From: Siphonodentalium dalli
Taxonomy: Eukaryota; Mollusca; Scaphopoda; Gadilida; Siphonodentaliidae
NCBI GenBank assembly: GCA_032622095.1
Contig: CP136065.1
Span: 24,503,141 to 24,567,140 of the forward strand
Reading direction: 5' to 3'
DNA: 64,000 nt
The stretch's first letter is position 1, and every line of letters starts with the position of its first letter. Under the pieces are notes generated by a model. It did no database searches. It saw only the letters and a program-made list of their open reading frames with translations, and had not been told where the DNA came from. The translations under genes were made by a program, and so were the position numbers. Below are positions 12,353 to 24,052 of the stretch, piece by piece.

Positions 12353-12720
12353 TCAAGTACGGACAGACGTGTAGCTTTCAAAGACGATATTATTGAAACG
12401 TCAAGTGAATTTTCCCAACACTAGTTATTTTTGCAGTTAATTATGTTTACACTATTATTACTTTGTGTTCGGACGTTTTCCTGTTGATCTGCTGTTGAAG
12501 TTTGGTCTCCCGCCAAATGTACACAGCATACCGAAATTCCGCTTAAACAAGTAAATCGGGTTTTGAGCTCTCAAACATCCGGCTTCAATCGACCGTCTGC
12601 TCTGTATATAACATTAATAAAGTGCTTTTGCTCGTCACCTCTGACAGCTGATTCAAGTTCTTCGAAGGAATCGAAAGTTGCATACAGGCGGAACAGTTTA
12701 AACAGTTTTTCGTGTTAGAG
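12353..12720. other. No gene recognised
   Basis: Single-copy-looking sequence between the minisatellite and the first copy of a ~0.6-kb repeat. No feature supported. Confidence 0.4.
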
Positions 12721-13125
12721 CGTACACTTGAGACCGATAGGTCGATGTGTCTCAATCAGTCAATAGACGCATATGCCACGGTTCCGAACTAATTGCTGTC
12801 TTGATTAGTCCCAGACGAGACGGAAGATGGACACCCACGTATTCTGCGGTGAGGCGTCTAATGTTCCGAGCTATGATATAGGTAATGAAATCATAGGCTC
12901 TATATTTATTGGTGGTGGCAATTGGACAAGCTCCAGTGCAAAGCATACACGAGCTGCTGAAATTGCCCAAGCGATCGATAGAAAACTGCTGTTACATTGA
13001 GATTAAGACGTCTTATCGCTATGAAAGCTTCATTGACTGATTCCTGATAGTATAAAGTTTTGTTGAGACCGTTGCCGGGAAAATATCGATCATCTTTGAC
13101 TGAGGACGATGTGTATGTTCCCGGC
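12721..13125. repeat. ~0.6-kb dispersed repeat family, copy a
   Basis: Shared landmarks with the 18.5-20.6 kb copies include 'gaccgataggtcgatgtg', 'ggaagatggacacccacgt', 'aagcgatcgatagaaaactg', 'ctatgaaagcttcattga' and 'gccgggaaaatat'. No reading frame is conserved among copies and terminal repeats were not found, so the class is unknown. Confidence 0.8.
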
Positions 13126-13245
13126 CCATTATCTACACGTGGATAGTTTGTTCACATAGATGTTTTAATGACATCCATCATAGCAGAGTATATGTACAGC
13201 TTATCTGATATTAACACGGTTCATGATTAAATATATTAAACAAGA

Positions 13246-13978
13246 GGTGTGCACTCGCGTGCTAGCATAGCCCACCGTGGCAAATTCAACCCGCATTATC
13301 CGTAAACCTAACAAAAAAGATTTTTAACTTTAAAGAATTTTTTTTATTAATAATATCGATATGGTGTCGCAAGAAGCTTGTACAGAAAAAAATATTCAAA
13401 TTGGTTCATATTTGTTCGAATGATTGCAGAAACCCAAAAAAGGGTAGAAAATGAAACTTAACCTTAACATCAAAGATGGCTTTTGTCGAGTGTTTCGTCA
13501 GTCAAACCAAACTTCTGCTAAGAAGGCACACAACTCCAGGGGGGAAAGCACACACACAAAAAATCCCAAAATTGTCTACATGTAAGTCAAAATAAGTCGA
13601 AAATGAAGTGTAATGTTAGGAAAAACAGTCCGAGCCAACCCTGAGCCAATCATGTAGAGATGGTGTTGTGAGAAGCATGTATACCAAAAATTATTGAAAT
13701 CGGTTCATATTTGTTAAAGTTATTAAGTCGGACAGAATTTTTTAAGTCAAAATAAGTCGAAAAGTAAGGCGTAACTTAAAAAAAGAAAGTAGGACCGCAC
13801 CGCAATTAGCATCACGCGGAGAGGCGGTCCTACATACAAAAAAATATTGAAATCGGTTCATAGTTGTTCGAGTTATGAGGTCGGACGGACGGGCACACGG
13901 AGGGAGAAAGTGTGACGGGCGGACAGACGCAGTCAATCCAGTATACCCCCCATTTTCATCGAAAGTGGGGGTATAATT
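13246..13978. repeat. GTCC-type repeat, second family
   Basis: It runs from 'aacaagaggtgtgcactcgc' to a terminal CCCCCATTTTCATCGAAAGTGGGGG hairpin at 13946-13970, preceded by GGACGGACGGGC-type runs. The internal units repeat 'aaaatattgaaatcggttcatat' and 'aagtcaaaataagtcgaaaa'. It resembles the 0.3-kb and 22-kb repeats in layout but not in detail. Confidence 0.65.
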
Positions 13979-14245
13979 ATATAGATAAGCACAAAAACGA
14001 GAGAGAAAGACAAAACACCAGACAACAGAAAAGGGAGGAGAAAAGAAAACACAACAGTGTCTATGGCATATACGATGTTTTAGTTACCTATAATATATAA
14101 TTGAGAGAAAGACGAAAAATGAGAGTGAAAACAAAACCAAATTAAAATATTACACACGACACAAACAAAAAACAAAAAAACCCACGAAAAAAAAAAACCT
14201 CACAAAAATGGCCTGCACATAATAATGTAGTGTATAAGATATGCC

Positions 14246-14523
14246 ATGCGTTGTGCATATATAACTAATATGAATCGTATGTTACATGTAGTGGAGCAAC
14301 CACACATGATGTGCCTCAAATTTGCCTTTTTCCGGCGACATAACGCTAAGAATAATTTATGGAACATCATGCAGTGGTCACGATGGAGACGACATGCCAA
14401 ATTGACAAGACAAAATCTTGTCTGGATTATCGTCATGACTTCTTCCATTTTAGTTTTCATTAAGCTAACCAACGAAATTGGTCTTAATGAAATTAATAGA
14501 CTTAAATCACATGTGAATTCTTC
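14246..14523 (+). CDS. Candidate first exon of a type II membrane protein
   Basis: The open frame runs from the ATG at 14246 to a strong donor site, GTAAGT, at 14524, and the frame's own stop lies within the intron side. The encoded segment has a basic patch (SRWRRHAKLTRQ), then a hydrophobic stretch (LVWIIVMTSSILVFIKL), then polar residues ending in an Asn-rich part. This is the layout of a type II anchor such as Golgi glycosyl- or sulfotransferases have, but no catalytic domain is visible. Translation might instead start at the internal Met just before QWSRWRR. A longer frame exists on the opposite strand, and no partner exon was found. Low confidence. Confidence 0.3.
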
Positions 14524-14529
14524 GTAAGT

Positions 14530-15461
14530 TGTGAAGTAGTTACTTTCATTTTTATCGCGATGCTTCATTTCCAATTCCACGTTTTTTGCAATCTCCACAC
14601 GGTTGCTACCGGAGGTCACGTGACAATTTCTCCAAAAATCTATACCCGCGATCTTGAAAAAATCACTGATGGATATAGAAATAATTATATGACGTCATTC
14701 ACCTGCCTTAGGCATAAGCACCCTTGGTGGTTGTTATAAACGAAGAATGGAATATAATTCAGTTAGTGAGGCAGTGAAATTCTATAAAATTATTTCGCGG
14801 TGGCTTCATGCTATATCACACGTAAGTGGTTATATTACACTTTACCTTAATACGGTGGACTGATCCTATATCTCACGCATGTGGTTAGAGTGCACTTGCC
14901 TTATTGCTGGAAGAGGTACGATTATAATCTAACATGATCTACAGTAAGAATGATATTTCGGCGTGAGTAGGTAATCTCGAGAATTAGGTACACGTAGGCT
15001 TGGACAGCCTTGTCCACACAGCGCGCACATAATGTTAGCAACATGCTTTATCACACGTAAGTGGTATTCACAGGATGCAAACGATACAATCAGGTTCCGC
15101 TTTCGATGTCCGGTTCGGCGTTTTTTAACCAAATAATTTGAAGTGGCGAGTCAGTTTTCTGTTGATTACTTGTTAAGTATTGGTATCTCTATCATAGTAG
15201 GTAGCTTAAGAGTTTGTGTTCATCGTGCATAGCATTAGTTCCAATACATTTTAAAAGTCTGTTGCGGCTTTCGAGCAATAATGATCAACAAGCGAAGTCA
15301 TTAATTGGCTACCAATGATATAGCCCGGATTCGTCATATCCAGTCTAAACCTCCGAGTTTAAACATTGATGGTCAAGTCAAACCTGGTCTAAGTGGGCGT
15401 TTGTGGTCGTTCGATGGCTAGAAAATTCTATGATATGAGCATAAAATCAAACTACCCAATA
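14530..15461. other. No gene recognised; short recurring motif
   Basis: A motif of the type 'atcacacgtaagtggt' or 'atctcacgcatgtggtta' occurs near 14814, 14869 and 15049. It may be a remnant of a small repeat. Nothing else is supported. Confidence 0.4.
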
Positions 15462-16021
15462 ATCAGGCGGACCACCAATCTCTACCAGAGAGCACCAGTC
15501 ATACCTCCTCTCTGACTCTGTCACCGGCTGGGTACTAGTCTGTGGTTTCTATATTTAGCGCAAGGTTTTCCAGCAAAGATGGGCGAAAACCGATCACCCG
15601 ATATCACATTTCCTATGTACTTTGAGAACAACTTCCGCACTAAAAACATAACGACAGAATGGAGGATCAGAGGGGTAGTTTTGTTGACGATTTTCGCAAG
15701 CTACTCGCCAAATTTCAGCAAATTAGAACTCTTGTGTTTGACCTGCCACGCGTGTTGTCGTGACATTGTCGTCCATGTGCGTTTATACTTTTGTGATGAT
15801 AAAATAACCGGAGAACCAAATCACACGGTTTCGCAATATAGTTCTAGTGGGACTTTCCAAACTTAAGGTACGAAATTACACAAATTTTAATCGATATTTT
15901 GTGTATTTAACAAGCGCAGTATGTTGCTCTGCTAGCTTAGTATATATCTCATCGCGGAAGTCCACCAAATGTGGGTAAAATGTCGCCGGTAGTAGCGCTC
16001 TAACCGAGTCATCAAAGGAGT
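15462..16021. repeat. ~0.56-kb dispersed repeat, copy 1
   Basis: It aligns in the same orientation with 57524-58081. Shared segments include 'accaatctctaccag/a', 'gtcaccggctggg', 'gacagaatgga', 'ggtagttttgttgac', 'ctagtgggactttccaaac', 'cggaagtccaccaaatgtgg' and 'ccgagtcatcaa'. Divergence is moderate, with small indels. Open frames are not conserved between the copies. Confidence 0.85.
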
Positions 16022-17207
16022 TTGGCGGGCCAGTAAAATTATTGTGGCCACGCCCTCAATTATCGCGAACAAACACATGCACGCTCGTGTGAGAATGAAT
16101 CAGTTGTGACATACCATATAGCTGCAAGCACTCTCACCTAATGGACACGACACCAATCGATAGTATTACAGCTACACCCACGGTTCAGAAAAGTCGGATT
16201 CGTCATTTCAGGTTTGGCCTCCCTCAACGGGGGTTAGCTGGACCGTCGAATTATATGGTTTATTTTATGGTTTAAGGTTATGAAACCCAAAACAATATCG
16301 TAATTGACAAAAAACTTATCTCACACACTTTACAGGTAAGAGTACTTATCGCTTATATATTTCCCATCAAAATATGCTCGCTGTCGTAATTATCGAGTTT
16401 AGCTGTCGGTAGAACCCGGCGGTCTGCATTAGGCATGTACGATTAATTATCTCGACAATACAGATAAACTACTGCTAAACCACTGGTCTGGCTGGACCCG
16501 GTTTAAACCGGAGATGGCGAATGCGTCACTTAGACAATATGGTAGTATATGTCCATTCAGCCTGTTCGTCTGAAAATAATCTCAAATTGAACTTATTTCA
16601 AAAGCACAAATAAGCACATAATGGCATTATTTGAATCTGAATTACGCTCTGTAAGAATCTAAATCGACTAAATCTTTATAATGTGTTTTCACTTTGGCCC
16701 GCGATATAAAACTGAATAACTGGTATAAATATTCAGAATAAAATAAAAAGTCCAATATGAACCTATTTGAATATTAGGTCCAATATGAACTTATTTGCAA
16801 GAGAATATTTTGGTCCGTATGCCGAGACCAGATGTAGGCGTTATATCGTCCGATATAGTCGGTGCCGAACATTGAAATGTTGTTCATGGTAAGTCCCACC
16901 CGTGTGGTCGTTAATATAGATGAGATATACATAACAGAAAGGTGAGATGATACACTCCCGACTTTTCCTTGGCAAATAAAAACTAAATGTGTCAGGCATC
17001 CATCGTAGGGCACTTGAATTCTTATATCACTGTATATACAATGTAGCATGCAAGCAGACTTTCTTGAGAAAGCGAGGCGAAGGAACTTGAATATCGATAC
17101 AAACTTTCTGTTACATTAATATGTCTTATCGCTATGATAACCTAATAGTCATAAGTTGACGCGTTGAGACACAGTACCATATTAGACGTTATTATACATC
17201 CCTTAAC
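16022..17207. other. No gene recognised
   Basis: Fragments such as 'ggattcgtcat' (about 15330 and 16198) and 'gtttaaac' motifs hint at old inverted repeats, but I could not define an element. No coding exon is supported. Confidence 0.4.
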
Positions 17208-18450
17208 TAACACTATTTCTGATTGGGTAAAAGCCGCCACGTGATAATCCAGGAAAAAGTCACATTGGACTCCCGAATGTCATATTGGACTCCCAAGTGT
17301 GCAATATGACTTTTTTATCGGGACTCTGTGACGTCACGAATTAACTATTGCGAAATGAATCGGTGAATTGTGATGAGCGACAACACTGGTGGATTTAGCA
17401 GACGTTTGGCTTCTGCATTCAGTTTTTTTTTCATTTCCGTGTTTACTTTTCCAAATCATGCTTTCTCATGATCAAATACAGGCTTTTATAGAGAATTAAG
17501 TGCCGACAAATCGTCGCATCAGTGCTATAAGTTCGTAACTCCATTTTGGCGGGAAATGAGTATTTGATATCATTCGAATCGTGAGAAAAAATCCAATCCG
17601 ATGGTCCAAACTGTTTTTGCATTGGATGGCAAATATTCTCACAAACCAGTGACACCAATCTCCGGCGATCTTCACAATTATTCGTGCTATAATGTCGTAT
17701 GTCCAACAGCAGCCAATCGGATGCTTCGGGTTGTCCACGTGACTTCTGTTTTGTGTTTGTAAATTCTCAAATGTGTGCAATATGGTCGTATCTCCATGTT
17801 AGTCACGTGATCATTTGGTGATGTAAATTTTTTGATTGTTCCACAAATTTCTGTATGATGATGCACATGAGTGAATATTCATAATGTAGAATAGGCACTT
17901 TTTAGTTCATAGACACATGCGATTGCCACCATATTTAGCTTAATCTGTATTTATTAGCACAATTTACTTATAGCACGGAAACCAATCGTCGTTGGCGTAC
18001 GCAAAAGGTCGTATCTCCAAACAAGTTATTGCTTTTTAAAAGAAAACGAGGGAGTAAACAGAAAAAAGATGTGGTTCAATGGACAGCTAATGTCAGTTTT
18101 CATTGGGATAAATACAACAATACGTCATGCTTTGTCAACATTTGGAGAAATGTTGTCTGAAAACTTCAACCTTCATTTTCTCGGAAAGTTGAAAATGTGG
18201 GTTACGTCATTATAGCACTGATGCGACGAAATACCAAAAACTAACCACTAAAGTTTTATTCCAAACACATAAACATACAGATGGATAATAAAAATGTAAT
18301 TACACAATGTTGTGTACAGTATGAGTTTTTCTTGTACTCGTCCAGGTTGTGGTGAAAAGTGTCTCGTCCAATATGACTTTTGAACACGAACCTGGAGCCG
18401 TACAAGAAAAACGCATACTGTACACATTGTATAATAACATTATAACTTGA
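17208..18450. mobile_element. Foldback-type element, long copy
   Basis: Its left part (17208-17520) is the reverse complement of about 37900-38195, and its right part (about 18240-18450) is the reverse complement of about 37665-37850. The outer edge is CCCTTAACTAACACTAT. Both copies carry repeated 'ccaatatgac'/'gtcatattgg' motifs and a hairpin built from 'cttgtactcgtccagg' and its complement. The middle (17525-18240) is missing from the 37.6-kb copy, so that one may be an internal deletion derivative. No transposase was recognised. Confidence 0.7.
18310..18432. repeat. Imperfect hairpin in foldback element
   Basis: The arm 'tgtacagtatgagtttttct' faces 'agaaaaacgcatactgtaca' across about 85 bases, with the 'gtactcgtccagg' parts also pairing. 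The equivalent hairpin at 37686-37826 is longer and cleaner. Confidence 0.8.
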
Positions 18451-18454
18451 TAGT

Positions 18455-19134
18455 ACATGTGGGTCGGTTAGCTCGATGTGGCTCAAATGGCTATTGAGAA
18501 CGCATCTGCCACGTTTCCGACCGGATGTTTGACTATATTAGTCCCAAGCGAAGCGGAATACACGAACGATGATACATGTAATGAGACCATAGACTTAAAG
18601 TCACATTTCAGTTTGCGCTACAAGATACAGATTATATTATTCGCTTTTGAATTTCTCCCGGTATCGAAATAGGTCGATGCATATCTTAACTTTTTAACGA
18701 GCATTATGTAACCATAAAAGACCCATTGAAGTATGAAAATTACAATTATGAACGTGGTCCCAAAGAAAATTAGCCATTTTTGTCCCCACGTATGGAACAG
18801 AAAAGAGCGTTTGTCTGACTGGCGAAACACTTTCAACGGTTGGAAAATATCTTTGACGTTGGCAAGTATTTTCCAAAGCATATGAAGCCGGTATACATCA
18901 ATATGTCATGTATTTATCGACCTATCTTATCCGTCCCTATTCGTATTGCGTATACACAATTTGGAGGTTCGAATGAGCCATGTCCGTTCAATTTGTGGTG
19001 ACAGCGGAAATAGAACAGGCTCCAGTGGAATCTATACACGCTCTGCTAAAATAGAACAGACTTCAGTGCAATGCTTACACGAGCTACTGATATTTCTCAA
19101 GCGATCGATAGAAAACTGCTGTTATGTTAAGATG
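18455..19134. repeat. ~0.6-kb dispersed repeat family, copy b, interrupted
   Basis: Parts of the family are at about 18455-18600 ('tcgatgtggctcaa', 'cgcatctgccacg') and 18945-19134 ('aagcgatcgatagaaaactg'). Between them, 18606-18680 matches the reverse complement of 45766-45838 ('ttcgctt.tgaatt', 'ccggtatcgaaata'), a separate small repeat. Confidence 0.65.
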
Positions 19135-19388
19135 CAAGCCTTGAAATAGCGTGTCTGTCATTTGCAGAATGAGGTCCCCAGAGGGTGAATTTAGTGATGC
19201 TACCCCGCATAGCGGGCTAGCATCACCAAATTCACCCTCTGGGGACCTCATTCTGCTTACACCTCAGCAGAATGAGGTTCCCAGAGGGTGAATTTGGTGA
19301 TGCTAGCCCGCTATGTGGGGTAGCATCACTAAATTCACCCTCTGGGGACCTCATTCTGCAAATGACAGACACACTATTTCAAGGCTTG
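19135..19388. mobile_element. hAT-like double-hairpin MITE, copy 1
   Basis: The element starts CAAGCCTTGAAATAG and ends in its complement, flanked by a perfect 8-bp duplication, TTAAGATG (19127-19134 and 19389-19396). Two hairpins of about 95 bases, built on 'cagaatgaggt..ccagaggg', lie back to back with almost no core. The 8-bp duplication and CA...TG ends suggest the hAT superfamily. It has no coding capacity. Confidence 0.9.
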
Positions 19389-19396
19389 TTAAGATG

Positions 19397-20600
19397 AACG
19401 TTTACTGGTGGTGTTCAATAGAAATCTTTGGCGTTTAGATCGTGACCGAGAAAAGATCATTTTTAACTGAAAAAGATGCTTATTTTTACGTTGCATGGAT
19501 CTGTCCGAGAATATGTTGTTCACAACATAAAATATCGTTTCTGATGCTGAATAAATATATTACACATCGAGTCGTTATAAAAACCCGCCCAGAACTGAAC
19601 ATTGTCAAAATTCATACTGCGATTCGTATATTTGATTCCGTACGTATATAGGACACACGTGTGAGCACCTAATCGTTCATCGGTTAACACGTTCAGACGG
19701 TTTATCACATTAGACCGTACGCGTGGGACCGAAACGTCGATGTGTCTCAATGTCAACGAAGACGCATCTATCACATTACCGAGCGGATAATTGTCGAGAT
19801 TTATCCCCACGCAGCGGAAGATGGACACCCACGTCTTATGTGGTGAGGGCGCCTCTACAAAGGAAACGATATATGTAATGAAACCGTAGGGATTAGTTTT
19901 GGTGATGGCGGAAGTTGAACAAACTCCAGCGTAATGCTTACATGTGCAGCTGAAATGCCCTAGCGACCGAGAATATTAAGATATCGCATCGCTATGAAAG
20001 CTTCATTGATTGATAATATAAACTTATGTTGTTGAGAGCGATGCCGGGAAAATATAGATAATCTTTAACTGAGGTCGATGTGTATATAATCTTGTTCACA
20101 ACAATAAAATATCGTTTCTCATGTTGGATAAATATCCCTTATCACCTATCAATTCGATATCAAAACCACATAAAACTGACAATTGCCATATTTCATGCGG
20201 CAATTCGTATCGTTGGTTCCTCGGGAGACACATGTGAGCACCTAATCATGCGTAAGTTGACCCGTTCTGACAGTTTATCATATTAAACAGTACCCGTGGG
20301 ACCGAAGTCAACATGTCACTTTACGGCCGGATGATTGTTTACATTAGGCCACAGGCAGCGGAAGACAAACACCCACGTCTTCTGTGGTGAGTCCTTGAGC
20401 GCTTCTGTCATGGATAGGTAATGAAACCGTCGGCATTATTTTTGGTGATGGCGGAAGTTGAACAAACTCCGCAGCGCAATGCTTACACGTTCTGCTGAAA
20501 AAAGCCCAAAGCGATCAATATAAAACTGCTGTTATATTAAGATGTCGCATCGCTATGAAAGCTTCATTGATTGATTGCTGATGGTATTTGAGTGCCATGG
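19397..20600. repeat. ~0.6-kb repeat family, copies c and d in tandem
   Basis: Two diverged head-to-tail units are visible. 'cacccacgtctt.tgtggtgag' occurs at about 19826 and 20372, 'gaagttgaacaaactcc' at about 19911 and 20455, and 'ctatgaaagcttcattgattgat' at about 19992 and 20552. The spacing is 540-560 bases. Confidence 0.85.
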
Positions 20601-20994
20601 TGACCATTCGCCATCGCTTTCATAGCGCCTGTCGTGGTCGATTATACGGCTGCAATTATCGGTGTGCATCGCGGGAGACGGCGACTGGGAGCTCACAATT
20701 CACTCCGCTGTGACTGGTTCAGCTCTGTTTACATTCTAAATCATGATATGCGTCACGGCGTGAGTTTACTTAGACGCACATGGAACACACGCATACCACG
20801 TAACACGGGAAACATGGCTGACATACGAGTTAATAGATGACAGTTGATATACCGTTTAATATATTGGAAATATTTGTTGATTAAAACATTGGATATATGT
20901 CTTACCAAACGTGGTCGGTTAAAGGTACACTTATACCTAACTATGCTGACATTGTGTACAATTCCGTGAGCAGCATGAGGAGAAATATTATTTG
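20601..20994. other. No gene recognised; upstream of claudin-like start
   Basis: This stretch and the 19-bp array after it would hold the promoter and 5' untranslated region of the claudin-like gene. I see no clear TATA box or initiator. Confidence 0.35.
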
Positions 20995-21277
20995 AGGACT
21001 ACTAGTATTAAGGAGGCCGATTGATATTGAGGAAGACAATTAATATTAAGGAGGACTATTCATATTAAGGAGGACTATTCATATTAAGGAGGACTATACA
21101 TGTTAAGGAGGACTATTCATATTAAGGAGGACTATTCATATTAAGGAGAACTATTCATATTAAGGAGGACTATTCATATTAAGGAGGACTATTCATATTA
21201 AGGAGGCCGATTGATATTGAGGAAGACAATTCATATTAAGGAGAACTATTCATATTAAGGAGGACTATTGATATTTG
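20995..21277. repeat. 19-bp tandem array upstream of the claudin-like start
   Basis: The unit is of the type ATATTAAGGAGGACTATTC and recurs about 14 times, with variants such as 'ggccgattgatattgagg'. The step of 19 is clear between the GGAGGAC motifs at 21069 and 21088. It ends about 40 bases before the ATG at 21318. Confidence 0.9.
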
Positions 21278-21317
21278 AGGGAACGATTCGCTGGTGTATT
21301 GAACTTGAACATGCAGC

Positions 21318-21630
21318 ATGTCACCGCTATTAATCTTGATGATAGTTGCAGTGTTATTTGGGATTATGGGAACTATTTTTATTGTGGTAACTGTTTCTGT
21401 TCCGAATTGGCAAAGCTATACTTGGTCGAATTCTGCCCTAACCGCGTACTCGTCCAATGACTCCACAGCTGATCTGCAGGTTCAGCCTCCCAATGATACT
21501 ACCTCTGGGTTCTACACTGTTCTAGAGAAGACGACTACGACAGTTAACGGCACGGTTTCAACCGGTTATACCACGTATTACCTTTTTGCTGAGACGGCCG
21601 GGCTGTGGTCACTTTGCGATGACATGTCAG
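21318..21630 (+). CDS. Claudin/PMP22-like protein, exon with start, TM1 and loop 1
   Basis: The ATG at 21318 opens a frame of 104 codons plus one base, ending at a strong donor (CAG|GTGAGC). Residues 4-28 form a clean hydrophobic TM1 ending in VPNW. The first extracellular loop follows and is longer than in classical claudins, with three possible N-glycosylation sites (Asn47, Asn59, Asn77). It contains the family signature GLWSLC at residues 95-100. In claudins and PMP22/EMP/TMEM47 relatives this W...GLWxxC...C loop packs the extracellular domain. An overlapping ATG at 21311 is out of frame. The exon fits, in phase 1, with exons at 49216 and 58167. Role: a membrane tetraspan of cell junctions or related membranes. 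Subfamily unknown. Confidence 0.75.
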
Positions 21631-21879
21631 GTGAGCCCATATTTTTGTCCCGCGAAAAACTTATTTTTGGAGGACTATAGAAACGGGCTCCGTCCGTCCG
21701 TCACACCTTTGAGTACCTTCACGGTGTAAACATTTCCTTCAGATTTCATCTCAGAGATATGAAACTTCAGAATATTGTTGCCCATATATTGAAGATGTGC
21801 AACATGTATATAGATGACGGAAAAATTCTTTTTTGACGGAGTTATTAACCCTTTTCGACTTAGAAAATTTCAACATTTT

Positions 21880-22142
21880 GTATAATTTTCAGTATGAGGG
21901 TACCTTCATGGTGTAATCAACTCCTCCTACAGTTTTCATCCTAGAAATTTGAAGCTTCAGAATATTGTTGCCCATATATTGAAGATTTGCAACATGTGTA
22001 TAGATGACGGAAAAATTATTTTTTGACAGAGTTATTAACCCTTTTCGACTTAAAAAATTTTCAACATTTTTTATAATTTCTTTAACAAAGCGGCATCGAC
22101 TTGCCACGTTTTCGGGGGACACTGTGGTCGGCTGACCTTTTA
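21880..22142. repeat. Left arm of a ~250-bp inverted repeat
   Basis: It pairs with 23806-24052. Both arms carry 'gtcgatgccgctttgttaaa' (here as its complement), 'gacactgtggtcgg', and 'accatgaaggtaccctcat' or its complement. The spacer is about 1.66 kb. Confidence 0.8.
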
Positions 22143-23805
22143 TTTTTCTATTGTTCGTGCCATATATTTTGGGTCTGTGCTAGCCCAGAGTTTCTTTTTC
22201 CAAATACTTTGCCAAATGAAAATATATTTCGACAAGTTTCAAAACTAGAGGTATGATTGTCCAATGGAATACCCCCCCCCCCCCCGTGGTTTTAAAACAC
22301 TAAGATGGTTCACATGTCAGTAAACATTAACTTAAAACAATAAAATAACAGATGCCCATTGCAGATGCACAATTATTCAAAAATGATTGAGAAAAATTCC
22401 GGACAAAGCTTGTCAACGGACAATGGACGGACGGACTACCCTGCATTACAGATTGTAGCAAGGATAAAATGGCATAGTAATCGGAGGGTTTTCATGTCAA
22501 TCAGTTATACAAATATAGGTGACATGTATTCAACAGACATATGATCTGGTGGCAGGTTAGATATCAACAGTAAAATACTTACAGTTAACTTAGGATATAG
22601 TTAAAATGAGAGATCATAGTCACCGCAAATAATTTGTAATAAAATATTACTGAGAAAAATGAAAATATTTCTAAGTCAAGAAGGCCAATAACTCCGCCAA
22701 AATAAGTCTGACCAACATCCCATGGTGGTAGGTATATGTACAAAGTTAAACAAAAAAAGATTCATGAGAAAAACTCCGAACAAAATTTTGTCGACGATTG
22801 AAAATATTCTAAGTCAAGAAGGCCAATAACTCTGCGAAAATAAATCTGACCGACATTAAAATCGCAGGTGCACAGGTTCCCATGGTGGTTGATGTCTGTG
22901 CAAAGTTTAACAAACAAAAAAGAGTCATAAACAACTGAGAAAAACTCCGGACAAAATTGTTTCGACGAGTGAAAATATTCTAAGTCAAGAAGACCAATAA
23001 TTCCGCCAAAATAAGTCTGACCAACATTAAATCGCAGGTGCACAGGTTCCCATGGTTGTTGATGTCTTTGCCATGTTTAACGGAAAATGATTTAAAAACG
23101 ACTAAGAAAAACTCCGGACACATTTGTGTCCACGCACGGACGCCTAGACGACGGACGGACGGACGGACGGACAAGCTGATTCCAGTATAGACCCCCCCCC
23201 CCCCCCCACCACCACAACTTTGTTGCGGGAGTATGAATGAACGGGATTATGGACTATTTATGATCATGCGTTGGCAATGGCTATTTCAGATAATTCTTTA
23301 GTTGGTATAGACATTTACACCCATATATGGGCCAAATAAAACATTGCTGTTCAGTTAAGCGAGATTCTCTTGATCTTTATCACAGCCAGGTGGATACCAA
23401 AGAACAATGACTCCGACATCAGCTATTTTAAGCCTATATTAATACTCATGGTATGGGGGCTTTCCTAGTTCTACGCTATTGTGCTTACTCACTTGCCCAA
23501 TATTTTGCAAAATGAACATAGTTTTGCCAAATGTGAAGTATATGGTCATTTGGTAAGCAGCAGCGCGAACCGGGAGTGTAATAACACCGTTGCTTTTGAT
23601 GCCGGTTGGGGTGTCATACATGTATCATGACCATTCAACCTGTTCACGGGTAGAACGACAGTTTTGTCATCATATGGCTAGCTGGTTGAACGACATTGCT
23701 GTCGTTTCAATAGTGTTATGATAGTGCCATATTTGCGCGCAGATATTGTTGAAATATCGTATGGGACCACTAGATGATCGCATATTCATAATAATGTAAT
23801 AAAAG

Positions 23806-24052
23806 GTCGGCCGACCACAGTGTCCCCCGACAACGTGGCAAGTCGATGCCGCTTTGTTAAAGAACTTAAAAAACATGTTGAAATGTTCTAAGTCGAAAGG
23901 GTTAATAATTCCGTAAAATAATTATTTTTCCGTCATCTATATACATGTTGCACTTCTCCAATATGTGGGTAACAATACTCTTGAAGTTTCAAATATCTAT
24001 GATCAAAACTGTAGGAGGAGTTGATTACACCATGAAGGTACCCTCATACAGA
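23806..24052. repeat. Right arm of a ~250-bp inverted repeat
   Basis: Reverse-complement partner of 21880-22142, with moderate divergence. The two arms enclose a second GTCC-type repeat, so they may be the ends of one composite unit or two independent insertions. Confidence 0.8.

Noticed and set aside
14200-14619. A 139-codon - strand frame opposite the candidate exon
   Set aside because: No motif, no plausible splice sites, and it lacks the anchor pattern seen on the + strand. Kept only as a caveat to the exon call.
20995-21277. Repeated AAGGAGG motifs that look like bacterial ribosome binding sites
   Set aside because: They are part of a 19-bp tandem array in a spliced eukaryotic gene context, so the resemblance is coincidental.
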